This document shows positions 1 to 7,600 of a stretch of DNA of 64,000 nt, in pieces; the stretch's first letter is position 1, and every line of letters starts with the position of its first letter. The DNA lies in the NCBI RefSeq assembly GCF_012911605.1, contig NZ_JAAMPT010000204.1, positions 1 to 64,000 of the forward strand. The letters run 5' to 3'. Origin of the DNA: Flavobacterium solisilvae (GTDB lineage Bacteria; Bacteroidota; Bacteroidia; Flavobacteriales; Flavobacteriaceae). The position numbers and the translations under genes were made by a program. The notes below the pieces were generated by a model that made no database searches, was not told where the DNA came from, and worked only from the letters and a program-made list of their open reading frames with translations.

Positions 1-160
1 TTGCGAGCTATTCCTTGTATATGTTGCATCACTAAAAATAATGAATTTATCTTTTTCTTACAAATATTTTACTATATTTGGTACTAGGATTGTGGAGGTT
101 TTTTCACAGTCTGACGTTATCAACGATGAGTTTGATTTAACTGTAAACTTACAGTTCTAA
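1..160 (+). CDS. 3' end of an unidentified gene, possibly an outer-membrane protein
   Basis: The frame ending at the TAA at 158-160 is open to the left edge and gives about 52 residues ending in DEFDLTVNLQF. A C-terminal phenylalanine and alternating polar/hydrophobic residues are usual for the last strand of outer-membrane beta-barrels, but the fragment is too short to name a family. A strong terminator follows at 192-219, which supports a real gene ending here. A second frame is also open over the first 80 bases, so the assignment is tentative. Confidence 0.45.
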   Translation, partial: CELFLVYVASLKIMNLSFSYKYFTIFGTRIVEVFSQSDVINDEFDLTVNLQF

Positions 161-191
161 TACTAAGAAAAGAAGAATTGCTATGAAAAAT

Positions 192-219
192 AAACCTCGA
201 AGAAATTCGAGGTTTTTTT
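192..219 (+). terminator. Rho-independent terminator
   Basis: Perfect 10-bp stem (AAACCTCGAA, loop GAAA, TTCGAGGTTT) followed by a T run. It separates the upstream partial gene from the amidotransferase at 256. Confidence 0.85.
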
Positions 220-255
220 ATGCTAAAAAAATAACTAATCTTTGCAGTAAATAAA

Positions 256-834
256 ATGAAAATGCAAAAGGTTCTAATCATCGACAACTACGACAGTTTT
301 ACATTCAATCTCGTTCATTATCTTGAAGATTTGAATGCAGCAGTTACGGTTTTTAGAAACGATGAGTTTGAGTTGCAAGAAATTGAAGCTTTTGATAAAA
401 TCATCCTTTCGCCTGGACCAGGAATTCCCGATGAAGCTGGATTGCTAAAAGAAGTAATTAAAACCTTTGCACCAACCAAAAGTATTCTTGGCGTTTGTCT
501 AGGTCATCAAGCCATTGCAGAAGTCTTTAATTCCGAATTAATAAATTTAAAATCAACACTTCACGGAATTTCATCTAAAGTAACTATTTTAGATAAAACC
601 GAAACATTATTTACCGGTTTACCCAATGAAATTGAAGTTGGTCATTACCATTCTTGGGTGGTTAATCCTGAAACTATTTCAGAGGAAATAGTAGTAACTT
701 CTGCTGATAGCGATAACAGAATTATGTCGCTTCGCCATGTTGAATTTGACGTAAAAGGAATTCAGTTTCATCCCGAAAGTATTTTGACACCATTTGGTAA
801 AACCATACTCAAAAACTGGCTTAATAAAGACTAG
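256..834 (+). CDS. pabA: Glutamine amidotransferase, anthranilate/aminodeoxychorismate synthase component II
   Basis: Class I glutamine amidotransferase (192 aa) that releases ammonia from glutamine for a chorismate-using partner subunit, in tryptophan (TrpG) or folate (PabA) synthesis. The nucleophile cysteine is in GVCLGHQ (C81), and the catalytic His and Glu are in FHPES (H172, E174). The oxyanion loop SPGPG is present near residue 52. Length is normal for the family. Because no trp genes are adjacent, PabA is slightly favoured over TrpG; in many bacteria one protein serves both. A second ATG two codons in is an alternative start. A near-consensus box AATCTTTG lies at 237-244. Confidence 0.88.
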   Translation: MKMQKVLIIDNYDSFTFNLVHYLEDLNAAVTVFRNDEFELQEIEAFDKIILSPGPGIPDEAGLLKEVIKTFAPTKSILGVCLGHQAIAEVFNSELINLKSTLHGISSKVTILDKTETLFTGLPNEIEVGHYHSWVVNPETISEEIVVTSADSDNRIMSLRHVEFDVKGIQFHPESILTPFGKTILKNWLNKD

Positions 835-1138
835 TTCATATCCATTTAGCCACACTATAGGTTAACAAAGTTATGTTATAATTTGGAAATAAAAATTTAA
901 TCTATTACTTTAATAAATAGTGTTTAATTTACTGATAATTAAATTTTTAAATAATCTATATAGATTTTATCTATATCCCATTATTTAACCCAAACATCAT
1001 CTTTTCTTTACTTTACTCCCAATTTTAGAGCTTAGTTTCGCTACTGCATAACAACTTATTAACAATATATACATCAATACATTTTATTTAACTATATTTG
1101 ATTGATTTATAGCAAATTACCAATTAAACTCGCACATT
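835..1138. other. AT-rich intergenic region with palindrome and promoter box
   Basis: No coding sequence is visible. It holds a 14-bp perfect palindrome AATCTATATAGATT (953-966), which could be an operator, and the TATATTTG box at 1093-1100 upstream of the gene at 1139. Confidence 0.5.
1093..1100 (+). promoter_or_regulatory. Promoter -7 box TATATTTG
   Basis: Exact match to the Bacteroidota -7 consensus TAnnTTTG, 38 bases before the ATG at 1139. No TTG is seen at the usual -33 distance. Confidence 0.5.
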
Positions 1139-1486
1139 ATGGGGATTTTCAACAATCATGAAAGAAAAGTTATTGAAGCGCTTTGCAAGAAAAGCGAAGA
1201 CATTAGTAACGATATCAGTAAAGAGATACACGAATTTCTCGATGATTTAAAAGAAGAGTACGAACAAAACAAAGTTGTTATTTCGGAGTTCAACTCGTTT
1301 GTTAACGAATTATCCCAAAAGCTTTCGCCCGAAGATATCGAAAAACTAAACCACTTCTCTACCCGATTGTACAAAGTAAAACGTTGCGCCAAAAAAGGCG
1401 TTGAAGCCATGCGAGAATTAGCTCGTGATCAAAGAAAAGCAACTCAAGAAACTATTAGAGAATACCAAGAATACTTACACACTTAA
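1139..1486 (+). CDS. Small helical hypothetical protein
   Basis: 115 residues, strongly charged, with long Glu/Lys-rich helices and no glycine-rich or membrane segments, so probably a soluble coiled-coil protein. I recognise no family. There is no signal peptide. The gene ends just before the convergent yaaA, so both transcripts must stop in a very small interval. The start ATG follows the promoter box at 1093-1100. The continuous reading frame and biased composition argue for a real gene. Confidence 0.65.
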   Translation: MGIFNNHERKVIEALCKKSEDISNDISKEIHEFLDDLKEEYEQNKVVISEFNSFVNELSQKLSPEDIEKLNHFSTRLYKVKRCAKKGVEAMRELARDQRKATQETIREYQEYLHT

Positions 1487-1487
1487 T

Positions 1488-2246
1488 TTATCGAGTGAAA
1501 ACCAGTTTGTTTCCGCTACTTAAACTTTCATCAAAAGCATAACCTTCATAGTTAAATGCTTTTAAATCATCTATGGTTTCAGCATTGGTATCAATAATGT
1601 AACGAACCATTAAACCTCTAGCTTTCTTGGCAAAAAAACTAATCATTTTGAGTTTTCCATCTTTGTAGTCTTTGAATTCGGGTGTAATAACTGGAACTTT
1701 CAAAGCTTTAGCATCAACAGCGCTAAAATATTCTGTACTTGCTAAATTGATAAACAATTCATCTTTTTGCAATTCTGAATTCAACTGTTTGGTAATTGTC
1801 TTTTTCCAAAACTCATATAAGTTTTTGTTTCTACCAATTGGTAAAGAAGTCCCCATTTCTAAGCGATATGGCTGCATTAAATCAAGTGGTTGCAATAATC
1901 CATACAATCCTGATAAAATCAAAAGTTTGTTCTGTAAAACGTCTAATTTGTCTTCGGACAAAGTGTAAACATCCAAACCTTGATATACATCACCATCAAA
2001 AACATAAACTGCCGGACGTGCATTTTCTGTAGTAAAAGGTGTTTGCCAATCTTGATTGCGTTGCCAATTGAGTTCAGCCAATTTATCTGAAATATCCATT
2101 AACGCCATCAATTGTTTTGGCTTTTTCTTCTTCAATGTTTTTTGAATGGTCGTGGCTTCTTTTAGAAACTTAGGTTCAGAAAAACGATTTGTTGGAAGTT
2201 CTTTCTCAAAATTTAGCGATTTGGCTGGCGATATAACGATTTTCAT
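1488..2246 (-). CDS. yaaA: Peroxide stress protein YaaA (DUF328/UPF0246)
   Basis: The protein starts MKIVISPAKSLNFE, the family signature, so the ATG at 2246 is preferred over one two codons upstream. Later family motifs such as LSGLYGLLQPLDLMQPYRLEM are present. In E. coli YaaA lowers free iron under peroxide stress and binds DNA; its exact chemistry is not settled. Length (about 252 aa) is normal. It is a single gene, convergent with the small helical protein at 1139-1486. Confidence 0.9.
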   Translation of the reverse strand: MKIVISPAKSLNFEKELPTNRFSEPKFLKEATTIQKTLKKKKPKQLMALMDISDKLAELNWQRNQDWQTPFTTENARPAVYVFDGDVYQGLDVYTLSEDKLDVLQNKLLILSGLYGLLQPLDLMQPYRLEMGTSLPIGRNKNLYEFWKKTITKQLNSELQKDELFINLASTEYFSAVDAKALKVPVITPEFKDYKDGKLKMISFFAKKARGLMVRYIIDTNAETIDDLKAFNYEGYAFDESLSSGNKLVFTR

Positions 2247-2402
2247 TGTCAAAATTTAAGTTGTCCAAAAATACATATTTCCTATCAAAAATAGTTTAAC
2301 AAAGGTAAGGTTTGTATTTATAGCTTTATTGAAATAATTGATATTAAACCTGTATTCAATCTTTAAAACTCGTAAATTAGTGCTTTAAAAAACCTTATCA
2401 TT

Positions 2403-2846
2403 ATGAAAAAAACAATTGTAGCAATGTTATTATTTGGGTTGTTTTTATTCTCAAGTTGTTGTACTCAAAAAAAGGCTGACGATAAAAAGGCATCAACTTC
2501 ATTCTTTGATACTACATGGGAATTAGAATATTTATCAGGAACTCGTATTGCTTTTGAAGGATTGTATCCAGAGGTTAAACCAACACTAATTTTGAACGAA
2601 AAGGAAATGACTTATGGCGGAAACTCTAGTTGTAATGCTTACACAGGAAGTTTTACGTTTAACAATAATATCTTCCAATTTGGTGAAACCACTCGAACGA
2701 TGCGATACTGCGATGGCGGTGGCGAAGAAGCTTTTTTTGGTATGCTAAAAAAAGTAAGCAAACCTGTTATTGATAGCGATGGAAAACTTCTTTTACTAAT
2801 GGATGATGTTCCGATGATGCGATTTAAAAAGGTAGCAAAGAAATAA
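2403..2846 (+). CDS. META-domain lipoprotein (HslJ-like)
   Basis: N-terminal signal peptide with lipobox FSSC (Cys19), so probably an envelope lipoprotein. The rest is one META domain: TTWELEYLSG at the start, GNSSCNAYTGSF in the middle (the conserved CNxxxG element) and a C-terminal strand with MRFKKV. HslJ-type META proteins are linked to heat or novobiocin tolerance in E. coli; no enzymatic role is known. It converges with the secreted protein at 2855. Confidence 0.85.
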   Translation: MKKTIVAMLLFGLFLFSSCCTQKKADDKKASTSFFDTTWELEYLSGTRIAFEGLYPEVKPTLILNEKEMTYGGNSSCNAYTGSFTFNNNIFQFGETTRTMRYCDGGGEEAFFGMLKKVSKPVIDSDGKLLLLMDDVPMMRFKKVAKK

Positions 2847-2854
2847 TGTTTTAG

Positions 2855-4099
2855 TTATTGCTTCAAGAAAAACAACTCAGGATTAGTCACTTTACTTTCG
2901 TCTAAAACACCATTTTTATCATAAGCTTTCCAAGGCGAATTGGCAAAAAAGTAGAGCTTGTCTTTTACTAAAGTTAATAATGCTGGTTCGTCAAACTCTG
3001 GTCGGTTGTTGTCTACTATTTTAAAATCGGTGATTTCGGTATGAGAAGAATTGAGTTTCAATTGTGTAATTCTGATAGGTGAAACGCCATTTTGAACGGC
3101 AAACAAACTGTTTTTGGCATAGACCAAACCGTCAATTCCTTTTGGTGTTGCGTCTTTGGGGAAATTCAACCAACTTACTTCTTTATTGGCTGTTTTGATA
3201 GCGGCAATACCTTTAAGATAATCGGCAATAAACAGCATGTCTTCTTCCCTATTCATTGTAATGCCTTGCAGATTGAAAGCGGTATTTTCTAATGACAACC
3301 AAACGGCTAGTTCATCATTTTTGATGGTGTAAATAATGGGTTTATCACTATCGGAAATAAAAACTTTGTTGTTTTTGGTTACATAAATATCGCCAAAAAC
3401 GTGATTTCCTTCCAGAGAATATCGCTTGATGATTTTCTTTGTTTTTATGTTGACCTTTAAAATTTCGGCTTTGCCTTTTAGTGTTTCGCTGTAGTTTTCC
3501 ATTTCGGGAACTGCACATGTAGCCACCCAAAGGAATTCTTCTTTGGCATCGGGTTTTAGGGCAAAAACAGCTAAGATGTTTTCGGTTGTCAACCAATCGG
3601 TACAATTTCCTGTTTTTTCGTCAAATGAAACTATTTTTCTTTTTCGTATGCTGGAAGCCAACCATGTTTTGGCTTTTGACAAATACAAAACACTTTCGGG
3701 ATGCAATGCTTTTTCGGACAACGTAATTACTTTTTGGGAAGTCGCTACAACGTCTAACTGTTTTTGTTTGAATGCTGATAAGGATTTGAATGCTTCGGTT
3801 TCTTTTATGCTTTGAAAATCGGTATCGTCTTCAAAAGCCGTTTTTGCATTCATTAGAATTGCTTTTTTTAGCTGCAAAACTGCATTATCAGTTTGCTGAT
3901 TTAAAGCATAAGCTATTGCTAGATTATAGGTAAACGTTGGATGCATTGGGCGAATGCTATCCAATTGTTTGGTTAGTTGTAGAAACTCCGAATAGTTTTT
4001 TGCTTCATAGGCTTTGATGCTGTTGTTGTATAAATCTCGTTGGGATTGCGCATTTGACAAAAACGAAAACATCACTAAAAGGAATACTATATTTTTCAT
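2855..4099 (-). CDS. Secreted TPR plus beta-propeller (SMP-30-like) protein
   Basis: 414 residues. A signal peptide ends near FLSNAQS. Residues ~20-110 read as tetratricopeptide-like helices (NSIKAYEAKNYSEF, YNLAIAYALNQQTDNAV). From about residue 130 there are repeated beta-rich blades (FGDIYVTKNNKVFISDSD, LQGITMNREEDMLFIADY, PKGIDGLVYAKNSLFAVQNG), as in the SMP-30/gluconolactonase/NHL propeller group. The substrate is unknown. It lies downstream of the tracrRNA on the same strand, so the tracrRNA terminators shield it from read-through. Confidence 0.7.
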   Translation of the reverse strand: MKNIVFLLVMFSFLSNAQSQRDLYNNSIKAYEAKNYSEFLQLTKQLDSIRPMHPTFTYNLAIAYALNQQTDNAVLQLKKAILMNAKTAFEDDTDFQSIKETEAFKSLSAFKQKQLDVVATSQKVITLSEKALHPESVLYLSKAKTWLASSIRKRKIVSFDEKTGNCTDWLTTENILAVFALKPDAKEEFLWVATCAVPEMENYSETLKGKAEILKVNIKTKKIIKRYSLEGNHVFGDIYVTKNNKVFISDSDKPIIYTIKNDELAVWLSLENTAFNLQGITMNREEDMLFIADYLKGIAAIKTANKEVSWLNFPKDATPKGIDGLVYAKNSLFAVQNGVSPIRITQLKLNSSHTEITDFKIVDNNRPEFDEPALLTLVKDKLYFFANSPWKAYDKNGVLDESKVTNPELFFLKQ

Positions 4100-4345
4100 A
4101 CTTCGGGATTTTAGTATCAGACGGAAAAAGCTTTTTTTTATTACATATTTCTCTTAAAAAATATTTTATCGCTTAGCATTTTGCTTGCTAAATTATGATT
4201 TTACCGCAATAAAAATAGGTTTGTGGCAATACTGTGGCAATCATACCGCAAGTATATGGCACTTTAACCGCACTCTAGAGCTTTTGAAAATGAGAAAAAA
4301 CGGTATTCAAATAAAAGGCAATTTTTATTGTTCGTTAAAAAATAA
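4100..4345. other. Non-coding region with short direct repeats
   Basis: No gene is visible. Short motifs recur: TACCGCAA at 4202-4209 and 4244-4251, a related AACCGCAC near 4266, and TGTGGCAAT twice in near tandem (4222-4230 and 4233-4241). They may be binding sites or remains of an older element. Local GC content is higher than in the flanks. Confidence 0.4.
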
Positions 4346-4351
4346 TTAAGC

Positions 4352-4391
4352 ATAAAAAAAGCGACAGTATTAGTGCCGCTTTAAATGTTTT
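4352..4391 (-). repeat. Second copy of the tracrRNA tail and terminator
   Basis: These 40 bases are an exact direct copy of 4446-4485. On the minus strand they contain AAAGCGGCA, a loop and TGTCGCTTT followed by T residues, a rho-independent terminator. No anti-repeat is visible upstream of this copy. It may act as a second terminator protecting the gene at 2855-4099, or be the tail of a longer tracrRNA. Confidence 0.85.
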
Positions 4392-4425
4392 AGCTCATGC
4401 TTTTTTATTGTTTTTTTTGGAATTC

Positions 4426-4488
4426 GTGAAACATTTAAAGGGAAAATAAAAAAAGCGACAGTATTAGTGCCGCTTTAAATGTTTTCAC
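4426..4488. repeat. Inverted repeat around the tracrRNA terminator
   Basis: The left arm GTGAAACATTTAAAG (4426-4440) pairs with CTTTAAATGTTTTCAC (4473-4488), with one bulged base. In a read-through minus-strand transcript this pairing would compete with the base of the first terminator (4446-4482). The left arm could also pair with the second tail copy at 4379-4391. Confidence 0.6.
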
Positions 4489-4545
4489 AACGGAATAATC
4501 CTTATTGTGAATTGCTTCAAAATTGTACTGCAATTATACGGAATT
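4446..4545 (-). ncRNA. tracrRNA of the type II-C system
   Basis: Read on the minus strand, 4527-4504 matches the complement of the first 25 bases of the crRNA repeat with one base deleted and a mismatch at the end (anti-repeat core GTACAATTTTGAAGCAATTC). Then follows a short nexus-like hairpin (GGA, loop, TCC at about 4501-4492), a linker GTTGTGAAAACATTT, and a terminator hairpin AAAGCGGCA/TGTCGCTTT with a T run ending near 4448. Anti-repeat, nexus, terminator is the standard tracrRNA order. The 5' end is not defined; I see no clear promoter. It is divergent from cas9. Confidence 0.85.
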
Positions 4546-4560
4546 ATTTTTATGGTTGTA

Positions 4561-4576
4561 TTACGGTTTTCCGTAA
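4561..4576. promoter_or_regulatory. Perfect inverted repeat between tracrRNA and cas9
   Basis: TTACGG, loop TTTT, CCGTAA. It sits 48 bases before the cas9 start, in the divergent control region shared with the tracrRNA. It could be an operator or an RNA hairpin in the cas9 leader. ACGGAAT also occurs at 4539-4545 and 4490-4496. Confidence 0.45.
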
Positions 4577-4623
4577 AATGCTTAATTTATTTTTTATTAT
4601 TTTTATAAATTAAATTTTAAGCG

Positions 4624-7600
4624 ATGAAGAAAATATTAGGACTTGATCTCGGAACCAACTCAATAGGTTGGGCATTAATAGAAATCGATCATGAAAATAG
4701 AATAGTGAGAATATTAGGATTAGGTTCTCGTATTTTAACAATGGATGCTGCTGAAATAGCGAAGTTTGAAAGTGGTGCTAAGACCGAAAGTGGAGCAGCT
4801 AAAAGAACTACTCTTCGTTCTCCAAGAAAACTTAATGAAAGATATTTGTTGAGGAGAGATAGACTTCATTGTGTTTTAAATTTATTAAATGCTCTTCCTG
4901 AACATTACAAATTATCGATTGAATTTGAAAATGCAAAAGGAAAACGTAGTGGGAAATTTAATAAAGGTACTGAACAGAAATTAGCTTATTACAAAGATGA
5001 CAATGGAAAGTTTCAATTTCTATTTAAAGATGCTTATCATCAAATGGAAAATGATTTTAGGAAAAAATATCCTGAAATGTTCTATCAAAAAAAAAATGGA
5101 AATCAAACCAAAATTCCTTACGATTGGACTTTGTATTATTTAAGACACAAAGCAGTTACTGACAAAGATTTTGAACTTACAAAAGAACAATTGGCTTGGA
5201 TTACTTTAAGTTTTAATCAAAAAAGAGGTTATGAAAAAGTAATCGGACAGGATGAAAAAGTGCAAAAAGAAGGAGAGTTGACCGATTCGTTTGTTGGTAA
5301 AGTACAAAGCATTAATAAAATTGAAAATGAAGATGCTTATGAAATTATTTTGGTAGATAACAATAATGATGCAATTGAGCTTTTTAGATACAAGGAAGAA
5401 ACAAAAATTCCAATTACAGAAATTGGAGATTTAAAAGAAGTTGAAATTGTATCAAAGTATGATGATGAAGGTACAATTGATTCTAAAAAAACAGAATATA
5501 TAATTAATGAAGTTCGTGAGTTCTTAATTACAGATGTTAGAAATACGGGAAGAAAAATAAAAGAAAACTTTGTTTTTGAAATTGAATTGGAAACAGGTTG
5601 GATTAAAGAGCAACAAAGCAAGTTTACACCAAAATGGAAAGATACAAAGCGAGATTTCATCATTAAAACAAAATATGATGAAAGTGGCAATAGAATATTG
5701 AAAGGTGCGGATAAAGGTAGAAATATCAATATTCCAAAGGAAGAAGATTGGACTTTAATGAAACTAAAAACAGAAACTTCATTAACTTCTTTCAACACAA
5801 AAAACAAAACCAAAGGCATTGCTTCTTTTGTCTATTATAATCTTTTACAAAACCCAAAACAAAAAATTAAAGCTGATTTAATTACTGTTATTGAAAGAGA
5901 TTACTATAGGGAAGAGTTGGATATTATTTATAAAAATCAGGAACAATTTCATCCTGAATTAAAGAACCGAAGTCTCTACGAACAAGCTATTCAGCTTTTG
6001 TACCCAAACAATAATAGTCATCAGAATACAATTAAGGAATTAGATTTTAATCACTTGATTAAGGAAGACATTTTATTGTATCAAAGAGATTTGAAGTCTA
6101 AAAAATCTTTGATTGCAGATTGTGTTTACGAGAAAGAGAACTATGAACGTACAGATGAAAAAACTGGAAAGAAATATAAAAATCCATTAAAAGCAATACA
6201 TAAAGCCAATCCGTTGTATCAAGAGTTTAGGCTTTGGCAGTTTATCAAAAGACTTAAAATTATCAAGAAAGAAGATGGTTCAGGAGAGTTAAATATTGAT
6301 GTAACTTCTCAATTACTAACAAACAATATTAAAGAAGAGTTATACAATTTTTTGAATGACAAAGAAAATGTTACAGAAAAAAACATACTAGATTTTCTAA
6401 ACATAAAACACAAAGAATTAGAAATTAATTCTGGAAACTACAAATGGAATTTTGCCTCTGAAAAAGAACCTTGCAACCCAACGAGATATAACTTTATACT
6501 AAGGACAAAACGAATTAAAGGTTTCGATTACAGAGCATTCTTAACACCCGAAAATGAATACAGTCTTTGGCATTTCTTTTATTCTGTAAAGAAAAAAGAT
6601 GAATTTACTAAAGGCTTAAGTAACATTTTTAGTCGTTTATTAGATAAGTCAGGCTTGTCAAAAGAATTTCACGCCGATTTAGTAAGAAACTTTAGTTCTT
6701 TCGGAGGATACACCAATGATTATGGCACTTATTCCGAAAAAGCAATCAAAAAGATGTTGCCGTTTTTAAGACTTGGAAAATATTGGAATGAAAAAGATGT
6801 TGAAGCCATTTTATCAAAAGCAAATCAAGAAGTAAAGCAAAAGGTTTTAGATAAAGAAGAAATTAATGGAGAGTTGAAAGATTTTCAAGGTCTTTGGGTT
6901 TCGAGTGCTTGTTATTTGGTGTATGGTCGCTATTCCGAAGTTGGAGAAGTGCAGTTTTGGCAGTCGCCTTACGACATTGAGAATTATTTAAAAAATGAAT
7001 TCAGACAACATTCTTTAAACAATCCAACTGTAGAAAAGATTTTAGTAGAAACACTACACGTTGTTAAAGATATTTGGAAATATTATGGTGAAGAAATCGG
7101 AACTGATGAAGAAGGACGAGTTATTTACAACAAATTATTTGACAGAATTCATATAGAATTAGGTCGGGAAATGAAGAAGAACAACAAACAAAAAGAAAAA
7201 GACGATAAGAATAACAAAGAAAACAGGAAAGCCAATGAGCGAATTGTTGAACTGCTACGAGAGTTGAAAAAATCAAACAGTTCACTACAAGAAAAATCGC
7301 CTTTCCAACAAGAAAAATTAAGGATATTAGAAGAAGGGCTTTTATCTTCCATCGAGTACGATAAAGATACTACGGAATATAAATTATCTAATGGTAAAAT
7401 CACAAAAAAAGAAATCAAAGATATCACGTCAAAAGAACTTTCTAAAATTAGTAGAAGTGATTTCGAACGATACAAACTTTGGCTCGACCAGAGATATCAA
7501 TCGCCTTACACTGGAAAGTTTATCAAATTATCTGATCTGTTTGACCGAAAAAAATATGAGATCGAACACGTATTTCCACAAGAACGCATCACGCTAAATG

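Noticed and set aside
5337..5819. Long minus-strand frame inside cas9
   Set aside because: The antisense of a Lys/Glu-rich gene; composition (Ser/Phe/Leu) is that of a shadow frame.
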